Of a DNA stretch of 9,979 nucleotides, positions 1 to 5,503 are shown piece after piece; position 1 is the first letter of the stretch; each line of letters begins with the position of its first letter. Source of the stretch: Dehalococcoidales bacterium (GTDB lineage Bacteria > Chloroflexota > Dehalococcoidia > E44-bin15). A program made the position numbers and the translations under genes. A model generated the notes under the pieces. The model was not told where the DNA came from, searched no databases, and was given only the letters and a program-made list of their open reading frames with translations. The DNA lies in NCBI GenBank assembly GCA_012974295.1, contig JAAXQM010000011.1, positions 1 to 9,979 on the forward strand, read 5' to 3'.

Positions 1-1
1 C

Positions 2-1246
2 ACTATAATCGTAGTAGAGCACGATGAGGCAATGATGCGCTCCGCCGACTCCGTTATCGACATGGGGCCCGGCGCCGGCGAGAATGGCGGGAAGGTTGTA
101 GCCACGGGAACGATTACGGATATTATGGAATGTCACGGTTCCAGCACCGGTGATTACCTCAGCGGACGAAAGGAGATTTCATTCCCTGAAGCGCGCCGCC
201 CTGGTTCAGGGAATAGACTTCTCATCAGGGGTGCCCGTCAGAACAACCTCAAGAATATCGATGTCCCCATACCCCTCGGGAGACTGGTCTGTATCACTGG
301 GGTATCAGGTTCGGGCAAGAGCACACTCATAGACGAGATCCTTTATAAGAAGCTGGCCCAGATATTTTATAAGGCAAAGGACCGGCCAGGCGATTGTGAC
401 AGCATAGAGGGGTTAGAGCATATTGATAAGGTAGTCAACATCGATCAGTCGCCCATCGGGCGCACCCCGCGCTCCAACCCGGCAACCTACACAGGCACCT
501 TCACCCCGATTCGGGAGCTCTTCGCTACCGTGCCCGGGGCTCGTATGCTTGGCTATAAGCCAGGGCGTTTTTCTTTCAATGTCAAAGGAGGACGTTGTGA
601 AGCTTGCAGTGGAGAAGGCCATATCCAGATAGAGATGCAATTTCTACCCGATGTCACCGTACCCTGTGACGTTTGCAACGGGAAGCGCTACAATCGCGAA
701 GCGCTGGAGATCCGGTTCAAGGGGAAGAATATCGCTGATATCCTGGATATGAGCGTTGCACAGGCTGTTTCTTTCTTTGAGCATTTTCCAAAGGTGAGAA
801 ACAAGCTGGAGACACTTGAGAATGTTGGGCTGGGCTATATCAAGCTGGGTCAGCCGGCAACCACCCTCTCTGGAGGCGAAGCGCAACGGGTTAAGCTCGC
901 CACAGAGCTTTCCAAGCGCTCCACAGGGAAAACGCTATATATACTCGATGAGCCGACCACTGGACTATCCTTCGCGGATGCCGCTGCACTACTTCGAGTG
1001 CTTCATCGTCTAGTCGATGGGGGCAATACAGTAATACTAATTGAGCACCACCTTGATCTGATCAAGAACGCCGACTACATCATTGACCTCGGTCCCGGAG
1101 CGGGCGATCGCGGGGGGTACATCATCGCCACGGGAACTCCGGAGGAAATCGCTCAAGAGAATAACTCACTCACCGGAAAATACCTGAAATCGGTGCTTGA
1201 TAAGCACGTCGACAGGATGGAAGCGGTTCAAGCCCGAGGAGGTTAG
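2..1246 (+). CDS. uvrA: UvrA, excinuclease ABC subunit A (C-terminal part, 5' end outside window)
   Basis: This is the damage-recognition ATPase of nucleotide excision repair, which loads UvrB on DNA lesions in the cytoplasm. The visible 414 residues, read in frame from base 2, start inside the first ABC module at its His-switch (VVEHDE) and the UvrA-typical GPGAGENGG stretch. The second ABC module is complete: Walker A GVSGSGKS at fragment residues 100-107, the zinc module with cysteines 199, 202, 222 and 225, signature LSGGEAQR at 289-296, Walker B ILDEPTTG after 313, and the His-switch near 349 (IEHH). Full UvrA is about 940 residues, so more than half is missing to the left. Two motif positions are atypical: GLSF where most UvrAs have GLHF, and IEHH where they have IEHN. 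The conserved zinc cysteines and ABC motifs argue for a functional protein. Identification as UvrA is firm; choosing UvrA over a UvrA2-type paralogue needs the missing N-terminal part. Confidence 0.96.
   Translation, partial: TIIVVEHDEAMMRSADSVIDMGPGAGENGGKVVATGTITDIMECHGSSTGDYLSGRKEISFPEARRPGSGNRLLIRGARQNNLKNIDVPIPLGRLVCITGVSGSGKSTLIDEILYKKLAQIFYKAKDRPGDCDSIEGLEHIDKVVNIDQSPIGRTPRSNPATYTGTFTPIRELFATVPGARMLGYKPGRFSFNVKGGRCEACSGEGHIQIEMQFLPDVTVPCDVCNGKRYNREALEIRFKGKNIADILDMSVAQAVSFFEHFPKVRNKLETLENVGLGYIKLGQPATTLSGGEAQRVKLATELSKRSTGKTLYILDEPTTGLSFADAAALLRVLHRLVDGGNTVILIEHHLDLIKNADYIIDLGPGAGDRGGYIIATGTPEEIAQENNSLTGKYLKSVLDKHVDRMEAVQARGG
1236..1243 (+). promoter_or_regulatory. Shine-Dalgarno of the CMD/AhpD-like gene, inside the uvrA 3' end
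   Basis: GAGGAGGT overlaps the last uvrA codons and ends directly before the uvrA TAG stop. It leaves six bases between GG and the ATG at 1249. This near-perfect site supports that start and suggests translational coupling: ribosomes finishing uvrA can re-initiate on the next gene. Confidence 0.8.
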
Positions 1247-1248
1247 AG

Positions 1249-1767
1249 ATGGTAAGAGCTGTAGAAAAACCTATCTCGGATATAGCGATCCGTAAGTTTA
1301 CGAAAAGGACATATAGTATCAGTAAGTTATTTGGGGATATATCCTTCTTGCTAAAGAACGTGAGGGATGTCAGACAGATAATGAGGGGGAAACTTATATC
1401 CAATGCCTTCAGGGAAAGGCTTATGCTCTCGGTTACTTCTGTGTATGGTTGCCGCTATTGTTGCTGGGCTCACACGAGAGAAGCCCTGCGAAGTGGGATC
1501 GATCAGAAGGAAATCACTGGGCTTCTCACCGGTAGTGTTGATAACTGCCCTCAAGAGGAGGCCTTAGCATTGCTCTATGCCCAGCACTGGGCCGATTCTA
1601 ATGCTAGCCCGGACCCTGAAGCTACCAGAAGACTGGAGCAAGCCTACGGTGTTGAAAAGGCGAAAATGATAAATATAGTATTGCGTATGATCCGGGTTGG
1701 TAATCTTTGGGGAAACTCCTGGGACTGTTTTCTATACCGGATCTCTTTCGGCAGTTGGGGAAAATAG
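1249..1767 (+). CDS. Carboxymuconolactone decarboxylase/AhpD-like family protein
   Basis: This 172-residue, probably cytoplasmic protein has the family signature: the helix ending in C68-R-Y-C71, followed by an alanine and H75. In AhpD this CxxC...H arrangement is the redox-active thiol pair with its proton-relay histidine, used in peroxidase reduction. Many relatives with the motif have no known substrate. An extra cysteine (C72) sits directly after the pair, and a tryptophan-rich C-terminal helix (GNLWGNSWDCF, about 151-161) is hydrophobic. The N-terminal 50 residues are basic and carry no recognised domain. The gene starts two bases after the uvrA stop with a strong ribosome binding site, so it is co-transcribed with uvrA. 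A thiol-redox or peroxide-defence role beside DNA repair is reasonable but inferred. The family call is confident; the reaction is unknown. Confidence 0.82.
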   Translation: MVRAVEKPISDIAIRKFTKRTYSISKLFGDISFLLKNVRDVRQIMRGKLISNAFRERLMLSVTSVYGCRYCCWAHTREALRSGIDQKEITGLLTGSVDNCPQEEALALLYAQHWADSNASPDPEATRRLEQAYGVEKAKMINIVLRMIRVGNLWGNSWDCFLYRISFGSWGK

Positions 1768-1790
1768 GCTTAGTTTTAAAATTAATTAGG

Positions 1791-1913
1791 AAAACGCTTA
1801 AAAAGAGGTGCAGGATACTTCCTGCCGGGGGTCTAGGGGTGTCCCCCAGCTTAAACAGAAGTCCTCCAAGATTGGGAGATCAGGGGGTTGACGGATACTA
1901 TTTCAGCAGTCTC
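1791..1913 (+). repeat. MITE-like intergenic repeat, copy A
   Basis: This element of about 123 bases lies between the CMD-like and thioesterase genes. It is related to a second element at 5234-5337. Bases 1800-1827 match 5243-5270 with only two differences. Inside are GCAGGA/TCCTGC (1810-1825), an imperfect stem CTaGGGG/CCCCcAG with a TGT loop (1833-1849), and a weaker CTCC/GGAG stem (1864-1878). The ends are weakly inverted: the right end reads, on the complement, GAGACTGCTGAAA, similar to the left end around CGCTTAAA. The bases TTAGG occur immediately before (1786-1790) and after (1914-1918) the element, like a target-site duplication. No T-run follows the stems, so it is not an ordinary terminator, although the transcript could fold. 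An open frame runs through it (1707-1928) but is judged not to be a gene. Confidence 0.72.
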
Positions 1914-1983
1914 TTAGGTAGAATATGAGTTTTAATATATGGTCGTTATGTAACCTTACGTAGAGAAGCTACGATAAAAAGAC

Positions 1984-2418
1984 ATGGAAATGAACATTGC
2001 CTGGCAGCAAGAGCTTATTGAACTATTCAGGGGAGTGCCGATAGCAAGATTTTTCGGCATGTACCTTTCGTATGATGAGCAAGGACACGCTTGTATTCAT
2101 CTCCCGTATAATCCAAATCTCGATCACGCATTGAAGGGTATTCATGGAGGAGCAATAGCTACCATGCTAGACAATGCAGGTTGGTTTGCAGTGGCGGCTC
2201 AAAATGAAGGGGTTTGGATTGCTACAAGCGAATTCAAGGTTCACTTGTTGAATCCGGCAAAAGAAAGCAAACTTCACGCCGAGGGATGGGTAGTGAAGTC
2301 TGGCAGACGCATTTCGGTAGCTGAAATGCGAGTGTCATCCTCTAATGGAGAGCTTGTTGCTATCGGAACAGGTACCTATATTCCGTTAGATGGTGTTCCA
2401 ATAGGTAAAAATACTTGA
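1984..2418 (+). CDS. PaaI/YdiI-type hotdog-fold acyl-CoA thioesterase
   Basis: This 144-residue protein is the usual length for a single-domain PaaI-family thioesterase; such enzymes form tetramers and hydrolyse acyl- or aryl-CoA esters in the cytoplasm. The family motif HGGAIATMLDNAGWFA begins at H54. D63 falls nine residues after the histidine, the position of the catalytic acid in PaaI. The hotdog pattern follows: a central helix after the motif, then strands including the TSEFKVHLLNPA segment (about 82-93), typical of the family's T-x-x-x-x-x-x-F/L-x-P pattern. The start is uncertain: ATG at 1984 or ATG at 1990 both lack a good ribosome binding site. A small inverted repeat, CGTAG/CTACG (1959-1973), sits just upstream of both. 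The repeat copy A lies about 70 bases upstream. The substrate cannot be told from sequence, and neighbouring genes give no pathway. Confidence 0.88.
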   Translation: MEMNIAWQQELIELFRGVPIARFFGMYLSYDEQGHACIHLPYNPNLDHALKGIHGGAIATMLDNAGWFAVAAQNEGVWIATSEFKVHLLNPAKESKLHAEGWVVKSGRRISVAEMRVSSSNGELVAIGTGTYIPLDGVPIGKNT

Positions 2419-2510
2419 TGATTATTTTGCACTCGCAATAGTAGATGGGACTATGTCTGTGTCTTTCTTTACCTGCTCAAATACCGCGCAATTAGCATAC
2501 CCCAGGCCCT

Positions 2511-2987
2511 CTATTGCTTCTTCACTGGGAAGCAGACCTCAGTGAGCAGTTCCTGCGGCGGTGTCTTGTCCGGATCGGTGAGGTATATCTCCTCGCCCGG
2601 TCCCATAATCTGGTATCCGTTCTCCATGATCCACCCCACAAGTGCGCCCCATGTTGCCCCTACCTGATCGAAGGGCCCCCTGTGCATGGTGGAGGCGACT
2701 TCTGCCTCTTCAACTTTTTTAACACCCAGACCTCGTTCATCTGGACCACTTTGGGCCACTTCGCCCGCTATGGGGCTTCGAAGTTCCCATAATAGTTCCG
2801 CATCAGGAACCTGTCCCGGAGCGTTGAAATAGACCCCTATCGGCGGGCCTGATGGAACAAAGCCTTTCTCCCCAATCCAGCCGTAGAGCTTACCAAATGT
2901 CTCGCCTATCAGGCTATAAGGCCCCTTCATTGATGCGAATGCAACTGTCATTTGCTCTGTTTTTTTTAGCGTTACCTCGATTGCCAT
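2511..2987 (-). CDS. GyrI-like small-molecule-binding domain protein (AraC effector-binding fold)
   Basis: This 158-residue protein is a stand-alone GyrI-like/SOUL-superfamily domain, the ligand-binding module otherwise found at the C-terminus of AraC- and MerR-type regulators such as Rob and BmrR. The fold is an internal duplication, and both halves are visible: GPYSLIGETFGKLYGWIGEKGF near residue 22 and GPFDQVGATWGALVGWIMENGY near 104, each followed by an extended segment ending in a P-V/I strand. The conserved acidic residue before the final strand is present (LLTEVCFPV). No DNA-binding domain is attached. The longest frame opens with GTG at 2999, but ATG at 2987 has GGAGG five bases upstream and is chosen. 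Members of the family bind or hydrolyse small hydrophobic or cationic compounds, or bind DNA gyrase; which applies here is unknown. It faces the thioesterase gene tail to tail across 92 bases without an evident terminator. Confidence 0.82.
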   Translation of the reverse strand: MAIEVTLKKTEQMTVAFASMKGPYSLIGETFGKLYGWIGEKGFVPSGPPIGVYFNAPGQVPDAELLWELRSPIAGEVAQSGPDERGLGVKKVEEAEVASTMHRGPFDQVGATWGALVGWIMENGYQIMGPGEEIYLTDPDKTPPQELLTEVCFPVKKQ

Positions 2988-2991
2988 CTCA

Positions 2992-2997
2992 ACCTCC
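2992..2997 (-). promoter_or_regulatory. Shine-Dalgarno deciding the start of the GyrI-like gene
   Basis: On the minus strand GGAGGT is followed four bases later by ATG at 2987. The same bases lie inside codons 1-3 of the longer reading from GTG 2999, so the ATG is much the better start and the four extra residues are probably not made. Confidence 0.7.
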
Positions 2998-3014
2998 ACG
3001 AAGTAGTGTAAATA

Positions 3015-3044
3015 AGATTAAGCGAAAAACCGCCCCGATGTCAA
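3015..3044 (-). promoter_or_regulatory. Putative sigma-70 promoter of the GyrI-like gene
   Basis: On the minus strand a perfect -35 box TTGACA (3044-3039) is followed after 18 bases by TAATCT (3020-3015), which keeps the TA...T core of a -10 box. Transcription would begin near 3008, giving a leader of about 20 bases with the ribosome binding site. The promoter lies between the sbcC stop codon and the GyrI-like gene, so that gene can be expressed independently of sbcC. The -10 match is only three of six. Confidence 0.5.
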
Positions 3045-3051
3045 TTATCCG

Positions 3052-5187
3052 TCAGCTCACCTCAATCATAGAGCCCTCAGCCGTCTTGGTAACCTCAATG
3101 CGCTCATCGAAGGCATTCTTCAGCTCCTCTATGTGCGTAATCACCAGAATTTTCTCAAAATCGTCTTGAATCGAGTTAATCGCCTCCACCAACTTCTCTC
3201 TACCAGCGGAGTCCTGGGAACCGAACCCTTCGTCGATTATCAAAGTGGGTAGAGGTGCTCCCGAGCGCCGCGCCAGGAGTTTTGAAAGCGCGATGCGTAG
3301 AGCGAGGTCGATGCGAAACGCCTCACCACCACTATACATCTCATATCGGCGTGTTCCTATCTCGTCCGATATATTTATATCCAGGGTTTCCACAGTTTCT
3401 TCCTTCTTAGTCTTGTGAGCTCGCTGCGTCTCCATTACAATATTCATTCGATTATCGGTCATTCTGGCAAGCAGCCTGTTGGCCTCATCCTCGATCTCTG
3501 GGAGCGCCGTATCGATTATGAGTGTCTGGATCCCCTTCTTGCCAAAGGCAACGGCCAGCTCTTCGTATAGTCCCTCTTCCTTGGAGGCATTTTCCAGCTT
3601 GGCCAGCTTCTCCCCCCTATTCTGCTCCACCAAGGCCAGGTGATCGATCTTCTCCTGAACTGCCCCCAGCGTCTGGCGTCCGTTTGCCAGCCGCTTCATT
3701 AGCTCGTTAAGGTTCTGCTGCGCGGTTCTTAGATTATCTTCCAGCTCAGGAAGATTGGTTAGCTCGGCGTTAAGAGAATCCCGACTGTGGATATCAACAT
3801 CGAGAGTGGAGCGCCAGCGCCCAAGGTCCTCCTCGACCCTCTTCATAGCTTCCTGCTCTTTCGGCAGGGAGATTTCCGCCTCACTGCGATCCTTCTCCAG
3901 CACCTCCGCTCTACGCTCCCACTTAGACCGCTCCTCCTTTATCGTCCTCTCCAGTTCATTTACCGCTCGTTTCAAGGCATTTAGCCCTGCTTCCAAGCGC
4001 CTTGCTTCGTCCTCATTGATACGAAAGACTTCCTTCTTCTGCCGCCCTTCGTCCTCGTATTTTGCTATGATGCTCCCTGTCCCCTCAGCTCCTAGCTCGG
4101 TGCCACATAATGGGCAGGTTGCCTCCTCCCGGGACAGCATGTCAAGCTTCCCCTTCAGATCCTTCATCTCGTCCTTCAAATGTGCATTGGTTGATGTAAG
4201 ATAGTGGATTCGATTGGAGACCTGTTGAGCCTCCTCTCTCTTTTCGCCCAGTTCCTCTTCCCGCTTGACCAGCTCACCGAGATGAGTATGAACTTCAGTC
4301 ATTTCATCATCATAGCTAGCGAGCACCTTTTCATATTCTCCCACGCGCCGGCCATGATCTTTAACCTGATTGTCAAAGGAGGTTATCGCCTCCCCCGTTT
4401 GTTTAATACGCTTTTCTATCTCCTCGCGTTGCTCTTTCTTTAAATCCAGCTCGTTCTTTTGCTTCTTTAAAGCGTTGGCCTTGTCCTCCCACCCCTTCTG
4501 TTCCTGCTCTACATCAGCAATAGCTTCTATCACCTCGCGTAGCTGAGTTTCATACTCCCCTTTATGTGCCAGATCTTCGTCTATAATCTTGATTGAACTC
4601 TCCAGGTCCTCTTTATTCCGCCGCCTCTGTTTGGCATAAAGCTTTGCCCGCTCTTCCAGCTTATCGTAAAGGGATAGACCAAGGATATCGGCCAGGATCT
4701 CCTTGCGTCTATAGGGCTCCTTCTTGGTGAACTCGTCTGCGCGACCCTGGAGCAAGAATGCGCTATTGATAAATGTGTCATAATCCATGTGCAGCATTTT
4801 CTCGATCTCTCGCTGCGTCTCACGAACGCTATTTCCGCTGATCGATCTGAAGCCTTGATCCGTAGCTTGCTGAAGCTCCAGTAATGTTTTACCTGCACCC
4901 CGAATCTTAGGTTTTGACCGCTTACGGAGTACCCTATAACGCTCCTGGCCTCTTTGCAGGATAGCGAATTCGAACTCCACCTCCATCTCTGTCCTTCCCA
5001 GGTGTATCAGCTCATCATCAGTTTTCGCCCGAGCCTTCCCCCAAAGGGCCCATGTCATCGCGTCGAGTAGCGCCGATTTCCCATTGCCATTGTCCCCGCA
5101 AAGACAAGCCACATGAAGCCCTTCGAAGGAGAGTTCCGCCTCCCGATAGCACATGAAGTTTCTCAGCGCAAGCCTAATGGGGATCAT
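3052..5187 (-). CDS. sbcC: SbcC/Rad50-family DNA repair ATPase
   Basis: This SMC-like ATPase pairs with the SbcD/Mre11 nuclease to tether and process DNA double-strand ends and hairpins. Of 711 residues, the N-terminal ATPase half has Walker A GDNGNGKS at 31-38 and a Q-loop in AFLLQGRADEF (143-153). A long charged coiled coil runs from about 170 to 350. The zinc hook is CPLC at 358-361, and the coil returns to about 545. The C-terminal ATPase half follows with signature YSGGEAF (618-624), Walker B TLIIDEGFGSQD (648-659, acidic pair D652/E653) and His-switch H685. The hook is central, so the two arms match at roughly 180 residues each. That makes the protein shorter than E. coli SbcC (over 1000 residues) and closer to compact Rad50-type proteins. 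The start ATG has AGAGGA about nine bases upstream. No sbcD gene is adjacent: upstream is a 316-base gap, downstream the GyrI-like gene. Confidence 0.92.
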   Translation of the reverse strand: MIPIRLALRNFMCYREAELSFEGLHVACLCGDNGNGKSALLDAMTWALWGKARAKTDDELIHLGRTEMEVEFEFAILQRGQERYRVLRKRSKPKIRGAGKTLLELQQATDQGFRSISGNSVRETQREIEKMLHMDYDTFINSAFLLQGRADEFTKKEPYRRKEILADILGLSLYDKLEERAKLYAKQRRRNKEDLESSIKIIDEDLAHKGEYETQLREVIEAIADVEQEQKGWEDKANALKKQKNELDLKKEQREEIEKRIKQTGEAITSFDNQVKDHGRRVGEYEKVLASYDDEMTEVHTHLGELVKREEELGEKREEAQQVSNRIHYLTSTNAHLKDEMKDLKGKLDMLSREEATCPLCGTELGAEGTGSIIAKYEDEGRQKKEVFRINEDEARRLEAGLNALKRAVNELERTIKEERSKWERRAEVLEKDRSEAEISLPKEQEAMKRVEEDLGRWRSTLDVDIHSRDSLNAELTNLPELEDNLRTAQQNLNELMKRLANGRQTLGAVQEKIDHLALVEQNRGEKLAKLENASKEEGLYEELAVAFGKKGIQTLIIDTALPEIEDEANRLLARMTDNRMNIVMETQRAHKTKKEETVETLDINISDEIGTRRYEMYSGGEAFRIDLALRIALSKLLARRSGAPLPTLIIDEGFGSQDSAGREKLVEAINSIQDDFEKILVITHIEELKNAFDERIEVTKTAEGSMIEVS

Positions 5188-5233
5188 CGCTCATTTCCTC
5201 TAAGATCGACTTCATAAAAATAGCATTTTATTT

Positions 5234-5337
5234 AGACCGCTGAAAAGGAGGTGCAGGATATTTCCTGCCGAAGCTCTGGGTGTATCTCCCAATATCGGGG
5301 GATATAGGTGATTGATTGAGAGTTTTACATCGGTCTC
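5234..5337 (+). repeat. MITE-like intergenic repeat, copy B (shorter)
   Basis: This is the second copy of the element seen at 1791-1913, in the same orientation. The left end AGACCGCTGAAAA (5234-5246) and the complement of the right end, AGACCGATGTAAAA (5336-5323), form a convincing terminal inverted repeat differing by one substitution and one extra base. The first stem GCAGGA/TCCTGC (5253-5268) is identical to copy A, with one difference in the loop. A second stem TGGG/CCCA (5277-5291) follows. Relative to copy A about 20 bases are missing in the middle, so one CTCCC tract may serve both the second and third stems. Flanking direct repeats are not clear. It sits between sbcC and ffh, upstream of both. 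Confidence 0.72.
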
Positions 5338-5453
5338 CATTAAATAATGATATCCACCTGCTTGTGACATCTCGACCTTCGTAACAGGCGGAGAAGCGCC
5401 AAGCTCGGGCATTTCGCTGTTATTGTAACATAACCAATCCAACGGCCTATTGC

Positions 5454-5482
5454 TTGATTATTAGCATTATTTTAATTAGAAT
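5454..5482 (+). promoter_or_regulatory. Putative sigma-70 promoter of ffh
   Basis: TTGATT (5454-5459, four of six with TTGA intact) and TAGAAT (5477-5482, five of six) are separated by the optimal 17 bases. Transcription would start near 5489, followed by the ribosome binding site GAGGTGA (5494-5500) and ATG at 5504. The leader would be only about 15 bases. This agrees with ffh being the first gene of its unit. Confidence 0.55.
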
Positions 5483-5503
5483 GGTGCTTGTCTGAGGTGA
5501 CTT

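Larger units (their letters stand above)
5188..5503. other. Divergent intergenic region between sbcC and ffh
   Basis: This 316-base gap separates two genes transcribed outward. From left to right it holds the sbcC ribosome binding site (complement of 5197-5202), repeat copy B (5234-5337), a stretch of about 110 bases with no recognised content (5338-5450) apart from a small GGCG/CGCC stem at 5387-5400, and the ffh promoter and ribosome binding site. No 4.5S/SRP RNA gene was found here despite the ffh neighbour: the conserved GGAAGCAGC-type tip sequence is absent. A minus-strand open frame of 76 codons (5212-5442) crosses the repeat and has no ribosome binding site before its TTG; I do not call it. 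Confidence 0.7.

Noticed and set aside
1888..1893. TTGACG as a -35 box for the thioesterase gene
   Set aside because: It lies inside repeat copy A, and no -10-like hexamer occurs at 16-19 bases; the nearest good match, TAGAAT, is 25 bases away.
1707..1928. 73-codon open frame overlapping the end of the CMD-like gene
   Set aside because: It begins inside the CMD-like gene in another frame and runs through repeat copy A. No ribosome site precedes it, and its peptide is the translation of the repeat.
1959..1973. CGTAG/CTACG inverted repeat just upstream of the thioesterase ATG
   Set aside because: The stem is only five pairs and no T-run follows. It could affect translation but is too short to call a regulatory structure.
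2960..2967. Run of eight T bases (A-run on the coding strand) as a slippage or frameshift site in the GyrI-like gene
   Set aside because: The frame is intact through the Lys-Lys codons and the alternative frames offer no sensible product, so there is no reason to invoke programmed slippage.
3755..4204. Long plus-strand open frame of 149 codons
   Set aside because: It is antisense to the sbcC coiled coil; its serine- and arginine-rich composition is what complementing a Glu/Lys-rich coil produces.
5212..5442. 76-codon minus-strand open frame between sbcC and ffh
   Set aside because: It starts with TTG, lacks a ribosome site, and its second half is the complement of repeat copy B. Its first half is listed as an unexplained stretch, not as a gene.
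5188..5503. SRP (4.5S) RNA gene next to ffh
   Set aside because: The conserved tip sequence and a long hairpin are absent; the structured part is the repeat that also occurs far from ffh.
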